Source of the DNA: Nitrososphaeraceae archaeon
Lineage (GTDB): Archaea > Thermoproteota > Nitrososphaeria > Nitrososphaerales > Nitrososphaeraceae
Length of the DNA stretch: 64,000 nt
Assembly (NCBI GenBank): GCA_009377575.1
Contig: WHTU01000001.1
Span: 1 to 64,000, forward strand
Direction of reading: 5' to 3'
Each line of letters begins with the position of its first letter. Positions within the stretch are counted from its first letter, which is position 1. Positions 37,240 to 47,329 of this stretch are shown here, one piece after another. The position numbers and the translations under genes were made by a program. A model generated the notes under the pieces. The model was not told the DNA's origin. It ran no database searches and saw only the letters and a list, made by a program, of their open reading frames with translations.

Positions 37240-37689
37240 ATGCTATTTACTAAAGTTGGAACCGTGATACTTCTGGTGTCGGATATGGAGAGATCAGTAA
37301 AATTTTATAACGAATTGCTCGGGTTGCCAGTAAAGACGAAAACGCAATCTCCGGATTGGGTTGAATTTTTTAACCGGGAAACGACCTTATCCTTGCACGC
37401 AATAAAGAGGGGCAAGGTTGGTGACAGTGCCGGCAGCAAGGACACAAAGTTGGGAACTGGAACCCTGGTAGGCTTCATGGTGAGCGATATTGACTCTACG
37501 GTTCAATTTCTGAAGGAGAATAACATTCGATTCTTCAAGGAGCCCAGAGACGAACCCTTTGGCAAGCATGCGATAATTGAGGATCCTGATGGTCATTTGA
37601 TCTCGATTGCACAACTTAATAATAGAACTGCATCTGCAGCATCAGATGCAGAAGAATTTGACCTGCTGGGATTGCTTGGGGCAGAGTAA
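37240..37689 (+). CDS. VOC (glyoxalase/bleomycin-resistance) family protein
   Basis: A 149-residue VOC-fold protein made of two beta-alpha-beta-beta-beta modules: VGTVILLVSDMERSVKFYNELLG and GFMVSDIDSTVQFLKENNI, ending IIEDPDGHLISIAQL. The family binds a divalent metal and includes glyoxalase I, dioxygenases and antibiotic-binding proteins. A fourth metal ligand is uncertain. It is soluble and probably acts as a dimer. A TATA-like element and an AAGG-type site precede it. Substrate unknown. Confidence 0.83.
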   Translation: MLFTKVGTVILLVSDMERSVKFYNELLGLPVKTKTQSPDWVEFFNRETTLSLHAIKRGKVGDSAGSKDTKLGTGTLVGFMVSDIDSTVQFLKENNIRFFKEPRDEPFGKHAIIEDPDGHLISIAQLNNRTASAASDAEEFDLLGLLGAE

Positions 37690-37802
37690 TTGGAGAAAAA
37701 CATCCGAGGAATTCAAAGTATTCTCACCCAAATCTAAAGCACAGGCATACATAGTTAAATAGTTAAGAAATCTTATTAGATGCATCTTCGCACCATTGGA
37801 TA

Positions 37803-38153
37803 ATGGATTATAAATCTATTCATGAAAGAATAATGAATCTGGATCCTAGAATTAGGTTGGTCACTATATGCGACTTGAACGGAAAAATAATGCACTCCGA
37901 TCATCGAGTGGGAGTCGAGAATATGCTGTCATCGGAGGAAAGTAAAAAATCCTTGGAACTGGCTGTCAACGCTTGGAAGACAAGGAGCACTCTTCAGTCC
38001 AAAATAGGTAAGGGTAAATACGTTTTGGCGGAATACGAGAAGATCAAAAGAATAACGATGCCATTGGATGAAGAACACATTCTTTATATAACCACTGAAG
38101 TGGACGCTGATCATTCAAAAATAATTGACAGCGCGAGAAGAGAAACAAGATAA
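37803..38153 (+). CDS. Roadblock/LC7-like small protein (DUF6659-type)
   Basis: A 116-residue protein of alternating strands and helices (IRLVTICDLNGKIMHSD, SSEESKKSLELAVNAW, KYVLAEYEKIKRITMPL, HILYITTEVDADHSKII), which fits the Roadblock/LC7 fold and a family I associate with thaumarchaea. Roadblock proteins bind small GTPases or act as scaffolds. No partner GTPase is adjacent. The family name is from memory. Confidence 0.6.
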   Translation: MDYKSIHERIMNLDPRIRLVTICDLNGKIMHSDHRVGVENMLSSEESKKSLELAVNAWKTRSTLQSKIGKGKYVLAEYEKIKRITMPLDEEHILYITTEVDADHSKIIDSARRETR

Positions 38154-38327
38154 TTCTCGCTATTTTGCCTTTTTTCAAGGTCCTGCAGATGACGGAAAAT
38201 AAAAAATAATAACAACAGCAAGTATTATCCTAGCTCACATGATTGTTATTTTTTAACTACCTAAATTTCGCAATTTACTTAAATATGATGTATTTCTTTA
38301 TGAAAGAATAGAGGTAGAGGATAAAAA

Positions 38328-38708
38328 GTGGTATTTGGGTCTTTTTTCAAGAAGAAGAAAAAGCAGGTAGAGAATGGTGTAAGCGATGTAGAGAACATGA
38401 TTAAGCCAGAACAACAACAGCCTGAGAGCGAACTGGAAAAAATGGATCACTCATTCACTGCCGAAAAAACAGAACCTGGAAATTCTAAGAAAGGATCAGT
38501 TGAAACAGAGCAATTACAGGGCGCAGAAGATAATCTCCCCGAAAACGATCGTTTTTCAGATCCCGAACCGGTGGTTTTTCAAGCGACTGTCAAAGAAGTT
38601 ACAGTGAATATTAATTCAGAGCTCCTACGACAGGCGCAAGCAAAAGGAGTTGATTTATCCAACATTTTGGAACAACAGCTCAGGAGACTAATGTCTGATA
38701 CTCAATAG
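38328..38708 (+). CDS. Protein with C-terminal ribbon-helix-helix/CcdA-like domain
   Basis: A 126-residue protein with a GTG start. The N-terminus is basic (KKKKKQ), followed by an acidic, Gln/Glu-rich disordered stretch. The last about 35 residues, VTVNINSELLRQAQAKGVDL then SNILEQQLRRLM, look like a ribbon-helix-helix DNA-binding unit of CcdA/antitoxin type. No toxin gene is adjacent, so I do not call it an antitoxin. It may be a small regulator. Confidence 0.55.
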   Translation: MVFGSFFKKKKKQVENGVSDVENMIKPEQQQPESELEKMDHSFTAEKTEPGNSKKGSVETEQLQGAEDNLPENDRFSDPEPVVFQATVKEVTVNINSELLRQAQAKGVDLSNILEQQLRRLMSDTQ

Positions 38709-38841
38709 ATCGTTCTTACGACATTTCTATTCCTGCAGTTCATCCTTAGGATTACTTTAGGAATACCTGGACTCTATCTGGTCAGGACACTGCGCTTCGG
38801 GAAGGATTAAACTCAAGCTTTAAGGATGATTCCTCATCGCG

Positions 38842-39711
38842 TTATCTGCTCATATCATTTGAAGCGCTTTTTGTTTTGTTTAGTTGCCGCCTAAACAGCC
38901 AACCTACTAGAGGGTTTAGAAAGTATGGGAAGGTCTGTTTGAGCCACACTCCTGCACGGATATAAAAAGGGACCATTATTTCAAGGCGGCTGGAGCAAGA
39001 TGCTTTGAGGATTGCTTTAGAAACGGTCTGCGGTTCCAAGAAAAAACCAGCATAATTTGGTTTCTTCCAACCAAATGAGACGTGATTGAAAAACTCGGTT
39101 TTTACACCGATTGGACTCACAACCGTGATTTCAACCCCTGTGCCATGTAGTTCATGATACAAGGACTCGGAAAATCCTAATATCGCATACTTTGAAGCAG
39201 AATAACAGGCCATTCCTGCAACTCCAAAACTTCCAGCTACGGAAGCTACATTTACTATGTGACCAGATCGTCTTTTCAGCATAGATCCAAGAAACGCTTT
39301 GGTACAATATGCAGTTCCTAGGAAGTTAGTTCGCATAACCAATTCTAAATCTTCTGCAGTTTGTTTTTCTAAATTGCCATAGATTCCAACGCCTGCGTTG
39401 TTTATTAGAATATCAACATACCCGAACTTATCAATGACTTTTTGGGCCAGCTCACCTACTTCCCGCCTATTTGACACATCACATCGATAAGAAACAACGT
39501 TCACTTGCCGCAATTCTGTGCCTCCCCTGATAATACTCTCCAATTCAACAAGCTTTGACTGCGTTCGCGCGACAAGGATTATTACCCCCACTCCCTTCGA
39601 TGCAAAATCCATTGCTGTTTGTTTACCGATACCACGAGAAGCGCCAGTGATAAGTACTATTTTCCCTTCTAATTTGTCATGATCGCGTTTCAATAGAGTC
39701 TCACAAAGCAA
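38842..39711 (-). CDS. Short-chain dehydrogenase/reductase
   Basis: A 289-residue SDR with the NAD(P) loop TGASRGIG (22-29), NNAG (104-107), catalytic Ser157, Tyr170 and Lys174 (YSASK), and SPIGVKTEF after the active site. It resembles 3-ketodihydrosphingosine-reductase- or dehydrogenase-type classical SDRs with a C-terminal hydrophobic, basic tail (about 250-280) that could bind membrane. Substrate not predictable. Confidence 0.86.
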   Translation of the reverse strand: MLCETLLKRDHDKLEGKIVLITGASRGIGKQTAMDFASKGVGVIILVARTQSKLVELESIIRGGTELRQVNVVSYRCDVSNRREVGELAQKVIDKFGYVDILINNAGVGIYGNLEKQTAEDLELVMRTNFLGTAYCTKAFLGSMLKRRSGHIVNVASVAGSFGVAGMACYSASKYAILGFSESLYHELHGTGVEITVVSPIGVKTEFFNHVSFGWKKPNYAGFFLEPQTVSKAILKASCSSRLEIMVPFYIRAGVWLKQTFPYFLNPLVGWLFRRQLNKTKSASNDMSR

Positions 39712-40151
39712 TGATCGAAAGTTGAAATTTAACCATTCCCCTATCGACCTTGAGTCTTGTCACGGGCAATTATATTTTGTACTTTGTAATGTTATACTTT
39801 TATCTTCAGTGATTCAGGAGCAATAAGAAAAATAATGAGGATACTCCACTCATGTTGGAATCTAGGATTGCAATACTGACAGAGTTAGACCGGATTCATG
39901 GTCAAGTGAAGAATTTCTAATTTTGCACTAACGATGTCGATCTTGGAGGGAGGTAATAATTATCAATCTCTCGTCTTTTGAACAAAGAATCAGTCAATTA
40001 TTTTAGGTGATGACTAAGACCAGGTTATCTCTAGCAGGAATCCTCTAGTCAAATAAATGAAAATTAGTAAAGGTATCAAACCTTTTCACTCAGCTTACAT
40101 TTTTTAGTTCTCCCAATGAGAAATGGTCTTGATCTAAAGTAACTGGTCGTA
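39712..40151. other. Spacer
   Basis: 440 bases without a supported gene. A 22-codon start-to-stop stretch near 39852-39920 reads MLESRIAILTELDRIHG but is too short to call. Confidence 0.35.
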
Positions 40152-40529
40152 CTAATACATATAGGGCAGAAGATTTGTTTCGTTAGGAACACTGAGGTAG
40201 ATGTACTTTCCATCATACCCTTTTATTCTCGAAATTGGAATTATGTACTCATTAAGTAATCTGAATCTACCGAAGTCTATGACTACTATATTGTCCTTGT
40301 AATTACATATGACTTTACCGCATGACATGCCATCGCCCGTCTTCGCTAGAATTCCTAACTCAGATATCGAGTCCCAACTCACCTTTAAATCAGATGGATA
40401 ACTGTTTCTGTCGGCTTCGTCTATGTCTTCTTTATCTGGGAAAAGGTTTTCGTCTCGCAAGGGATGTGACGCCAGGGTCCCGTCCTCGTGTTTGGCCATA
40501 GAATATTGTGTACTTGCATACTCGCACAT
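40152..40529 (-). CDS. PRC-barrel-like small protein
   Basis: About 125 residues from an ATG at 40529 (MCEYAS). The C-terminal part (VSWDSISELGILAKTGDGMS, GKVICNYKDNIVVIDFGRF, YIIPISRIKGYDGKYIYL) has the strand pattern of PRC-barrel/DUF2171 domains, found in electron-transfer and division-linked proteins. An in-frame TTG upstream would add 15 residues. The family assignment is tentative; the protein is likely real. Confidence 0.55.
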   Translation of the reverse strand: MCEYASTQYSMAKHEDGTLASHPLRDENLFPDKEDIDEADRNSYPSDLKVSWDSISELGILAKTGDGMSCGKVICNYKDNIVVIDFGRFRLLNEYIIPISRIKGYDGKYIYLSVPNETNLLPYMY

Positions 40530-41306
40530 TACTATATACCCTTTTAAGATTAAAAAGATCGAATCTTTTGTCAAATTATTCTATGCAGATAGATCTTTTG
40601 GATAAGAGGTCGGTTCCCCAATATAGAAGTATTCTTAATATTATTTAAGTCGGCAACGTTGAACCCTAAACCGCAATTTTTCAAACCTGACACGAAAGGG
40701 TATATGTATCAAAATGAGATTAGTTGTGACTCCCCTTTCACTGATAATGTTTGCATATTTTAGCGTTCCAATCGACAACTTTTCTCAAATGCCCACAAAT
40801 GTTTATCTGAAAATAGTCCTGGCAAGCGCCAATAGTTGAAGGAATACTGAGAGTTAGCATATCTCAATACGGCTACAATTCTTCTAATACACTGATTGGA
40901 CGTCTTCATGTGTCACGGTATGCATTAAATTTGAATTTCTGGTGCTGCCGCCTTATATTGTTTATAGAATTTCTAACAGAATAGGCCAGCACGAATATTT
41001 ACGCCTAATCCACATCTTTTGGATCGCAATAATATAACTGACTTAGAATACCTGTTTAGTAAAATGATTGTGTACGTAGTAAAGGCAACAAACTACCTAC
41101 AGCTTGAAGCCGGTCTGAAAACAGCAAATGGTTTGAGAGGATAAATTTTTTCATCGCTTTGAGAATACTGATATCTTCAGGGTGAGATGTGAAACATAGG
41201 TCTGTATTTGACTATATTCTGGAATAACTATTGTTGTGCACTTTGGAGATTTTATTTAACAAACGAATGTTAAAAGTTAAGGAGAAGTGAAGAAATAGTA
41301 AAAAAT
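40530..41306. other. Long spacer
   Basis: No gene recognised. An AT-rich stretch near 41249-41260 (attttatttaac) could be the promoter of the next gene. Confidence 0.35.
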
Positions 41307-41915
41307 ATGGGACTCAATTCTGTCGCGGAATACCTGAAAATACCGTTGGAGATGGTAGTTGATTTGAGAAAGCGACAAGATAGGAGCAATCAAGCTCAGG
41401 AAAAATTGGTGCAAGGTTCTCGATCTGGAGGGCCCGAAACTTTTCACTACTATGAAAGGTCCACGTCGAATAACGGTACTATCCCGCTATCACCGACGCT
41501 TTCAGAGTATATAGAAAGACGGTTCATCCCAACTTTGTACTGGTATCAAAATAAAGCCAGATCAAATTCAATGAAATTCAACATCTGGAAGGTTGTAATA
41601 ATATCATCTGCTTTGTTTGTGGCAATTCTAAATGCGCTAGCTTTGGGTTTGAATAACCAGAATGTTAACAACCCAATGGTGACTCTTGCATCTGCCATCG
41701 CAGCGATAATTATACTGACATCATTTGCCTACCTCCAAGCTTCAAAAATTCATGAGAGCAGAATCCACTTTACACGGGTGAAACAGAGATTGGAGAGGGA
41801 GTATCAGCTCTTTATGTTGAGGGCCAAACACTACGCTAGAAGAGAAGGGATTAACGATAGTTATTCTACCCAGTTATTTGTGGAAAATATAGAAAGTATA
41901 TTAACAAATGATTAG
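41307..41915 (+). CDS. Two-helix membrane protein, DUF4231/SLATT-like
   Basis: A 202-residue protein with a soluble N-terminus, then IPTLYWYQNKARSNSMKFNI (about 71-90), a helix pair (about 95-112 and 125-143), and a conserved helix YLQASKIHESRIHFTRVKQRLEREYQLFMLRAKHYAR. This layout is DUF4231, which belongs to the SLATT group of two-helix membrane effectors; those are associated with nucleotide-signalling immune systems. Here no nucleotide cyclase or SLOG gene is adjacent, so a defence role is only a possibility. Confidence 0.7.
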   Translation: MGLNSVAEYLKIPLEMVVDLRKRQDRSNQAQEKLVQGSRSGGPETFHYYERSTSNNGTIPLSPTLSEYIERRFIPTLYWYQNKARSNSMKFNIWKVVIISSALFVAILNALALGLNNQNVNNPMVTLASAIAAIIILTSFAYLQASKIHESRIHFTRVKQRLEREYQLFMLRAKHYARREGINDSYSTQLFVENIESILTND

Positions 41916-42081
41916 AAACTGCTAATAAAATATACGGATTACTTTTCGGGAGCCTGTTCGATTCAACAGAATAACTTTGGCTTTTTCTCTGCAATTAGAG
42001 GTTAAAATAAGTGGAAGCTCCGTACAAGTTTATCGGTAGAGCAATTCTTGTTGGTTTTTCGGAACCATCATAGGATGTAAG

Positions 42082-42420
42082 TTAATGTCCATATAATTTA
42101 CTTTTCACATTTTGGACTCTATCTTTCAATGTATGGATTTTGTCCATTCTTTGATCTATTCGAATGGTAGTGATGATGCGAGATGCGCCAACCTTTTCTA
42201 CTGCTTCATGTGCAGCCTCGACGGCGGTCAAAATACTCTTTAAGTTTGATGACTCTACTTGTGTTCCCATGCCAGTAAGGGTAACTTTCAACCCTTTTGT
42301 CTTCTTAATAGCCAGAAACGCTATAGCGATCTCATCACTCATGCTTACTTTACCTTTCACGAGGGGAACTAAACTAATTTCGGCAACGACGATCTTGCTG
42401 CTGGGTTCAAGATGTGACAT
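42082..42420 (-). CDS. MTH1187-type thiamine-binding protein (DUF77)
   Basis: A 112-residue protein of the MTH1187/YkoF-like family, with VVAEISLVPLVKGKVSMSDEIA and TLTGMGTQVES, then AHEAVEKVGASRIITTIRIDQRMDK. Members form tetramers and bind thiamine or hydroxymethylpyrimidine-type ligands. It is likely a cytoplasmic thiamine-handling protein. The C-terminus is basic. Start ATG at 42420 begins MSHLEPSSKI. Confidence 0.85.
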   Translation of the reverse strand: MSHLEPSSKIVVAEISLVPLVKGKVSMSDEIAIAFLAIKKTKGLKVTLTGMGTQVESSNLKSILTAVEAAHEAVEKVGASRIITTIRIDQRMDKIHTLKDRVQNVKSKLYGH

Positions 42421-43020
42421 AATTTGAATTAGGTGTTGTCAACTTTTAACCATTACCACACGGTAACGCGGCTAACGGAACTTAAAGTATCTTCGTTCCA
42501 TAGGAACGTTAGAAGATTTTAAGCCTGCCTAGAAGATTAGCTAAATAAAGTCTTCCGGTCCGGCGTTTATCCTCATCCCTATATCGGGTAGCATTATGTT
42601 GCCTCTTCTGTAAATTATGCATCATCAATCTCATGAATATGAGACACTAATTCTTATGAAAAGCCTCAGAGGCTTTCTGAAGTAGACGATTGCTATCTGA
42701 ATTGCATGATGAATCGGAATACACATATTGACATTATGAACGAAAATAATCTGAGGTTCAAATATTTATCATAAATTGTGTTCATCTAATGCATTTATTC
42801 CTTGGAAATTGATTTTTGGGAAGGCCAGTTCGGGGACGTCACATTAACATTGGATCAAAGTGGAATTGTAGACTATCTGAATTGAATTGCCCTGTTGACT
42901 TTCTAACTCAGTCTTGTTCTATTTGAGGGGCATTGCCTTTTGCTATATAATTTTGAAATTAGCGAAGTAAATGTTGCTAGGATATCTACTACTGAATTTT
43001 TTACTTATAGTTGAATAAGT
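42421..43020. other. Spacer
   Basis: No supported gene in 600 bases. A long AT-rich run near 42950-43015 is a plausible promoter zone. Confidence 0.35.
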
Positions 43021-43314
43021 ATGCACCATTTTGGCAGAGTATTAGAAGAAATATATGTGACTATGGATGGTTGCATAAATTCAGTGGTATCTGAACCCAA
43101 AAATTTAGCGATCTTGATTTTATTCATAGGTGGTATCATCATTGGGTTTGGCCTTGTCTTCGTTGCTCAAAGTAGAAGCCTCTTGGGTCCTCCTTCTTCA
43201 TTCATGTATAGTAATGTCGAATGGACCACAAATGGATCTGCAGTCGTTTTGATAGGGATCTTTGTGTGTTCTATCGGTTTGCTGATGAGATTTCTCAGAT
43301 GGTCACATAGATGA
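43021..43314 (+). CDS. Small two-helix membrane protein
   Basis: A 97-residue protein with two hydrophobic segments (about 27-47, LAILILFIGGIIIGFGLVFV, and 74-91) separated by a Ser/Pro-rich loop, and a basic C-terminus. No named family is seen. The hydrophobic pattern and an ATG start favour a real membrane protein. Confidence 0.5.
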   Translation: MHHFGRVLEEIYVTMDGCINSVVSEPKNLAILILFIGGIIIGFGLVFVAQSRSLLGPPSSFMYSNVEWTTNGSAVVLIGIFVCSIGLLMRFLRWSHR

Positions 43315-43814
43315 GAAATTAGTATCAAGCCGGCGACTCTGCATAAGCTTCGGCTCAATTTTAATTTGCATATAATCTATCGCTACTATCTTCGTCCTTC
43401 GGCCGTGCCTAACTACTCTGCGATATTTTGTTTGAATGACAAGGGTCCGTAGAGTGAACTAGACAGTGATTGTAATTTTAGGCACCTGATCATCTTATAT
43501 TTCCTTAGCATAATTATTGCATGAAGACCAGACAAAGCAATGGAAGGTGACAATTCATCAACCTATAGAAGCTTGTAGACCCTTATATGAATACAAAGTA
43601 GAGCCAAACATACCATACGAGATTTTAAATGAATTTTGAATCAGCGCCACTCTCTTCTCGTGTTCAAATGGGTCGAAGGCTACAGGCAAGGCATATTTAG
43701 ACCCGAAAAAACAAGCATGAAACAACGATGGTCTTATCAATTTGGGGTTGACTGATGTGGGTAGGATGTAAGTAGTAGTTTCGTTTTTCTAATTCTGGAA
43801 TTTAATGGCAACAA
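43315..43814. other. Spacer
   Basis: No supported gene; a 60-codon minus-strand frame is unconvincing. Confidence 0.35.
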
Positions 43815-44243
43815 TTGAGAAATTATAAGAATAAGTTATTCTATTATCATATTGAGAATTTGGCGTCATATGAATTGAGAGAGATAAGATCCGTTTTTCG
43901 CGGGTTGCAAACGTTATATGAAACATATTTGCCCAAGGTAGACCCACTTCTTATCCATGATTTGCTAGTTCGCGAGCAAGAAAAATCAGAGCATACACCA
44001 TTCTACATGGTAGAAATTTTTACAAAAGATGGGACGGATTCCGATCTAATGAAAGATAAGATTTACCAAAGCACGGGGATGGTTCCATCCATCTACGATA
44101 AAGGCACTCATTATGTGACCAATCAAAGATTGAGTTTGGAAAAACTGCAAGAGATAAGTAATGATGAAAATGTGTTGGAAGTGACAGGAGACTATACTGG
44201 AACGCTTACGGGCAGAGGTGCGTCACACGAACACAAGCATTAA
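43815..44243 (+). CDS. Small alpha/beta protein, unknown
   Basis: A 142-codon frame with a TTG start and no earlier ATG in frame. Residues about 60-125 form a compact pattern (FYMVEIFTKDGTDSDLMKDK, MVPSIYDKGTHYVTNQRLSL, ISNDENVLEVTGDYTG) reminiscent of ferredoxin-like inhibitor or ligand folds. The C-terminus is His-rich (SHEHKH), possibly metal-binding. I do not recognise the family. Confidence 0.6.
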   Translation: MRNYKNKLFYYHIENLASYELREIRSVFRGLQTLYETYLPKVDPLLIHDLLVREQEKSEHTPFYMVEIFTKDGTDSDLMKDKIYQSTGMVPSIYDKGTHYVTNQRLSLEKLQEISNDENVLEVTGDYTGTLTGRGASHEHKH

Positions 44244-44633
44244 CTGTCAGGTGGATTATCTTTTTTTATCATTACTATTTAATCAAGTTCGAACCGTACA
44301 CTCAATTTTCATCTAAGGACAAGACATTGTTACAGAATCAGATTGATGTACAAGATTATAAGCGAAATCTACACCTCTTCACACAAACATATCTATACTA
44401 CAAGTAAGATTTAGAATCTGATTCGAACTGCCTAAAAAAGCTTTACAGTTCCAATTGCAAATCTCGAGAGATTACCCAGCCAGCAACCAATAAGCAATGA
44501 AGCTCTAAAAATTTTGAGCTCTACAATTCCGGCCCTGAACAGATCGAATCTGACTTCGACCGAATAACATTCATCAGTGCGAGTGAATCTAATTAATAAG
44601 AGTTAGATACTGGAAAGATCTAGACAATAACTG
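44244..44633. other. Spacer
   Basis: No gene. A small symmetric element AATCT-CGAG-AGATT lies at about 44460-44473. Confidence 0.35.
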
Positions 44634-45128
44634 ATGTGGTTTCCCCTGCTGACACGGAACAGAATTAAGGAGAATTGTGCAGTTTGTAATAAGGAGTTAT
44701 TAAAATTTAGATACAGACCAAGGAACGAATGGAATATTCACGGTATGCTCTGCGGAGATTGTCACGTCATGAAATCCATGGAATATTCAGGACACAGTGA
44801 AACCAGTGGAGATAAAAAACGGCAGGACCTTATAGAAGATGAGAAAGAGACATCTCCAAAGTGTGGAGGATGTAATAGTGACATTGGCTCTGGCTCAGAA
44901 CATTTTAGACCAAAATGGCAATGGAACCTGGACACAAACCTAATCCTTTGCAGGCGATGTTATTCCTTGAAGAGCAAAGAATACGAAAAGAGAATCAACT
45001 ATTGTGCAGTATGTGGTAATAAAATGTCCTTCTTTCGGTACAACCCCAAACCTAAGTGGAAGATTGATGGCCAGCTTTGCAAAAGATGCTGGGATAATTC
45101 GAATACTTTCTGGAAAAATCAACAATAG
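44634..45128 (+). CDS. Triple zinc-knuckle repeat protein
   Basis: A 164-residue protein made of three copies of one C-x2-C ... C-x2-C unit: Cys15/18/40/43, Cys77/80/106/109 and Cys124/127/149/152. Each unit repeats an F-R-Y/P-K-x-x-W-x-x-(H/D)-G-like core (KFRYRPRNEWNIHG, FRPKWQWNLD, FRYNPKPKWKIDG). A charged linker (50-75) separates units 1 and 2. It probably binds three zinc ions and nucleic acid or protein. No named family is recognised. The repeat itself is directly visible. Confidence 0.75.
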   Translation: MWFPLLTRNRIKENCAVCNKELLKFRYRPRNEWNIHGMLCGDCHVMKSMEYSGHSETSGDKKRQDLIEDEKETSPKCGGCNSDIGSGSEHFRPKWQWNLDTNLILCRRCYSLKSKEYEKRINYCAVCGNKMSFFRYNPKPKWKIDGQLCKRCWDNSNTFWKNQQ

Positions 45129-46171
45129 TGTAATAGAATATTCGCGGTAAAGCAATACGATAGTTTGAATTTCGACATCTTAGATGGTAATGGGTCTCAT
45201 TTCCTATTGTTTAAGCCTCCTCACGTCTAATTTTTCAGTTAATTTTCCTGGCGAAATATTACGACTTTATCCGAACTGCTTCCACGTGTATGTCTGTATT
45301 TTCGATCTATAGAAGTATCAAAAAATAATTAATTAATTACGCAAAATTATGTGCATTGGATGTATTAACAGAAAGAGATATACCAAGCAAGAGCGATGTT
45401 CTGACATTATGAGGATATAAACACACGGAACAATCTTTACGAATAGATCGGATTTTCATCTGCCGCTCTATTTGGAATATCTGCCACCATAATCATTCAG
45501 AGTTTGAAGGTTGCAAGTTCAAATCACTATAGTAAGATCGTACGTTGTCATTAAATACAATGCATTAAAGCAAAGTCAACTTGGACATTTTTTGGACACA
45601 TTTGTCTATCAAATGAATGCGTCTAACCACGTGTACTTTCCATGAAGATCATAATTTTATTAAATTATCGTCGTTGACGTATAGAATGTTCAACCAAATT
45701 CCATTGGAATTATTTGATCTGACTAGCTCGATTAAGGCTACGTGGCAGATTGCTAGGAACTATTCCTTGAATTGACGAAACCGGGATTAATATCTAAGTG
45801 ATGTAGGTCTTACCATCGATATTTGCAGACATTTTGCTTCAGAATCGTTCTGAGGTTCAGTATGCAATGCTGATAACGTATGTTAGCAGTTTGCACTGAA
45901 CTTGAAAAAGGGGGCTCTTTTTTGACCGCCAATCTCGTCGAAAAAAATACTAGGCGCATCGATGCTATATTGGCGACGATCATGTACTGACAGCAATAAG
46001 AAATCCAATTTGGTCTCAACAGAACATAAAGGAATGCCGTTCAACTTTTTGGAGGAGAGAATAGACGTACATTTACGCAAGCAATCTGATTGGCGTCGAA
46101 AATGTTAAAACCTAATTGTGATAGTCATCATCCTTTTTTTCGCAATAATATCGGATTGTTTGGATCCGCAT
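45129..46171. other. Long spacer
   Basis: 1.04 kb without a convincing gene. Two overlapping minus-strand frames (45810-46080) are unrecognised. An AT-rich palindromic run (aattaattaatta) lies near 45327-45341. Confidence 0.35.
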
Positions 46172-47329
46172 CTATGTCTTGCCTAACAGAACTTTAATCG
46201 CGCTCCTAAACTCCTCAACTTGCATCGGCGGCGTATCAGCTATCTTCAGATTCTGCTCTACATGTTCTGGCTTTTTTTGACCTAACAGGGGTGCTATAAC
46301 CGAAGGAGTTGAACGTACCACTTGAACTAGCTTCGCAACTGGATCGGTTAACTCTGAATTGTAGCTAGGGATATTGGCGTGAAGAAGCCTTCCTTGAAAA
46401 AGAGGAATGCTAGTAAAGACTCCGATATTTAACTTTGACGCAGCTTCTAAAATTGATAGATTCTTCTCGTCACCAACGTTTTGATTTTTTAGAAGCAACG
46501 CTTCACTGTATGCTAGGTTGTAGGGTAGTTGGATAAACCGAAAACCATGATCATTTGATTTACCTTCGTTGACACTTTGAGCTAGCTTTACAATCTCTTC
46601 AAGTGATAAGTATTCACTACTACCATAAGGTACCCTAAAGCAAGTCCAGGTCGCCATTCCGTAGTAACGTATTTTGTTTTTCGACCGATACATCTCATAA
46701 ACCTGAAAAACCTTCCTAAGCATTTCAATGTATTCCTCCTTGGTGACATCCTGATACCAACTTTCAAATGAATTATGCACATACACCAGATCAATGGTAC
46801 TTAGCTTCATATTGTACAGTGACCTATCGATGCATCTCTCAATGTACGTAGGATTTAATACATTGTAGCTAGCGCTTATATCGCTCTGACTTATCAGTCC
46901 AGGAGATATGTACATCTTCTGCATGTATTCCATCATCCCTATACCAGGAAAATCTCCGTCATTTGTGATGTAACCGTTCTTAGTTGAGATGAATATCTGA
47001 TCTCTTGAAATAATGCGATCTCTTATAAGACGCAACAATGCCCTTCCAATTGACTTCTCCGATTTCATGGCTCGATAGTTGATCGCAGTATCGATCACAT
47101 TCATTGCCCCAGATTTGATGGATTCATAGATCGCGTTTTCGATTGCCTCATCTTCGTAATCTGTAACATCTCCCAAATAGGTTCCCATACCAAGGCTTGA
47201 TAGATTTAGACCATCAAAAATGCGAAAATGGCTTTCAGGTTTGCCTTTTTCATTGACAGCATATCTCACATATCGAGAAGTACCTTTCTCAGTCGCAAAT
47301 CCTTCAATCAATTCTTGTTCGTTAGGCAA
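46172..47329 (-). CDS. Aldo/keto reductase
   Basis: A 385-residue AKR TIM-barrel enzyme with the tetrad Asp80 (NVIDTAINYR), Tyr85, Lys117 (FISTKNGY) and His185 (VYVHNSF). SIGRALLRL and VIAPLLGQKKPEHVEQNLKI (near the C-terminus) are the NADP-binding parts. It is about 50 residues longer than average, with extra loops around 120-160. Reduces aldehydes or ketones with NAD(P)H; substrate unknown. It is alone on its strand. Confidence 0.87.
   Translation of the reverse strand: MPNEQELIEGFATEKGTSRYVRYAVNEKGKPESHFRIFDGLNLSSLGMGTYLGDVTDYEDEAIENAIYESIKSGAMNVIDTAINYRAMKSEKSIGRALLRLIRDRIISRDQIFISTKNGYITNDGDFPGIGMMEYMQKMYISPGLISQSDISASYNVLNPTYIERCIDRSLYNMKLSTIDLVYVHNSFESWYQDVTKEEYIEMLRKVFQVYEMYRSKNKIRYYGMATWTCFRVPYGSSEYLSLEEIVKLAQSVNEGKSNDHGFRFIQLPYNLAYSEALLLKNQNVGDEKNLSILEAASKLNIGVFTSIPLFQGRLLHANIPSYNSELTDPVAKLVQVVRSTPSVIAPLLGQKKPEHVEQNLKIADTPPMQVEEFRSAIKVLLGKT

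Noticed and set aside
38328-38708. Toxin-antitoxin pair
   Set aside because: Only one antitoxin-like gene is seen, with no toxin-like neighbour.
45500-45535. A T-loop-like string suggesting a tRNA
   Set aside because: No pairing acceptor, D or anticodon stems found around it.
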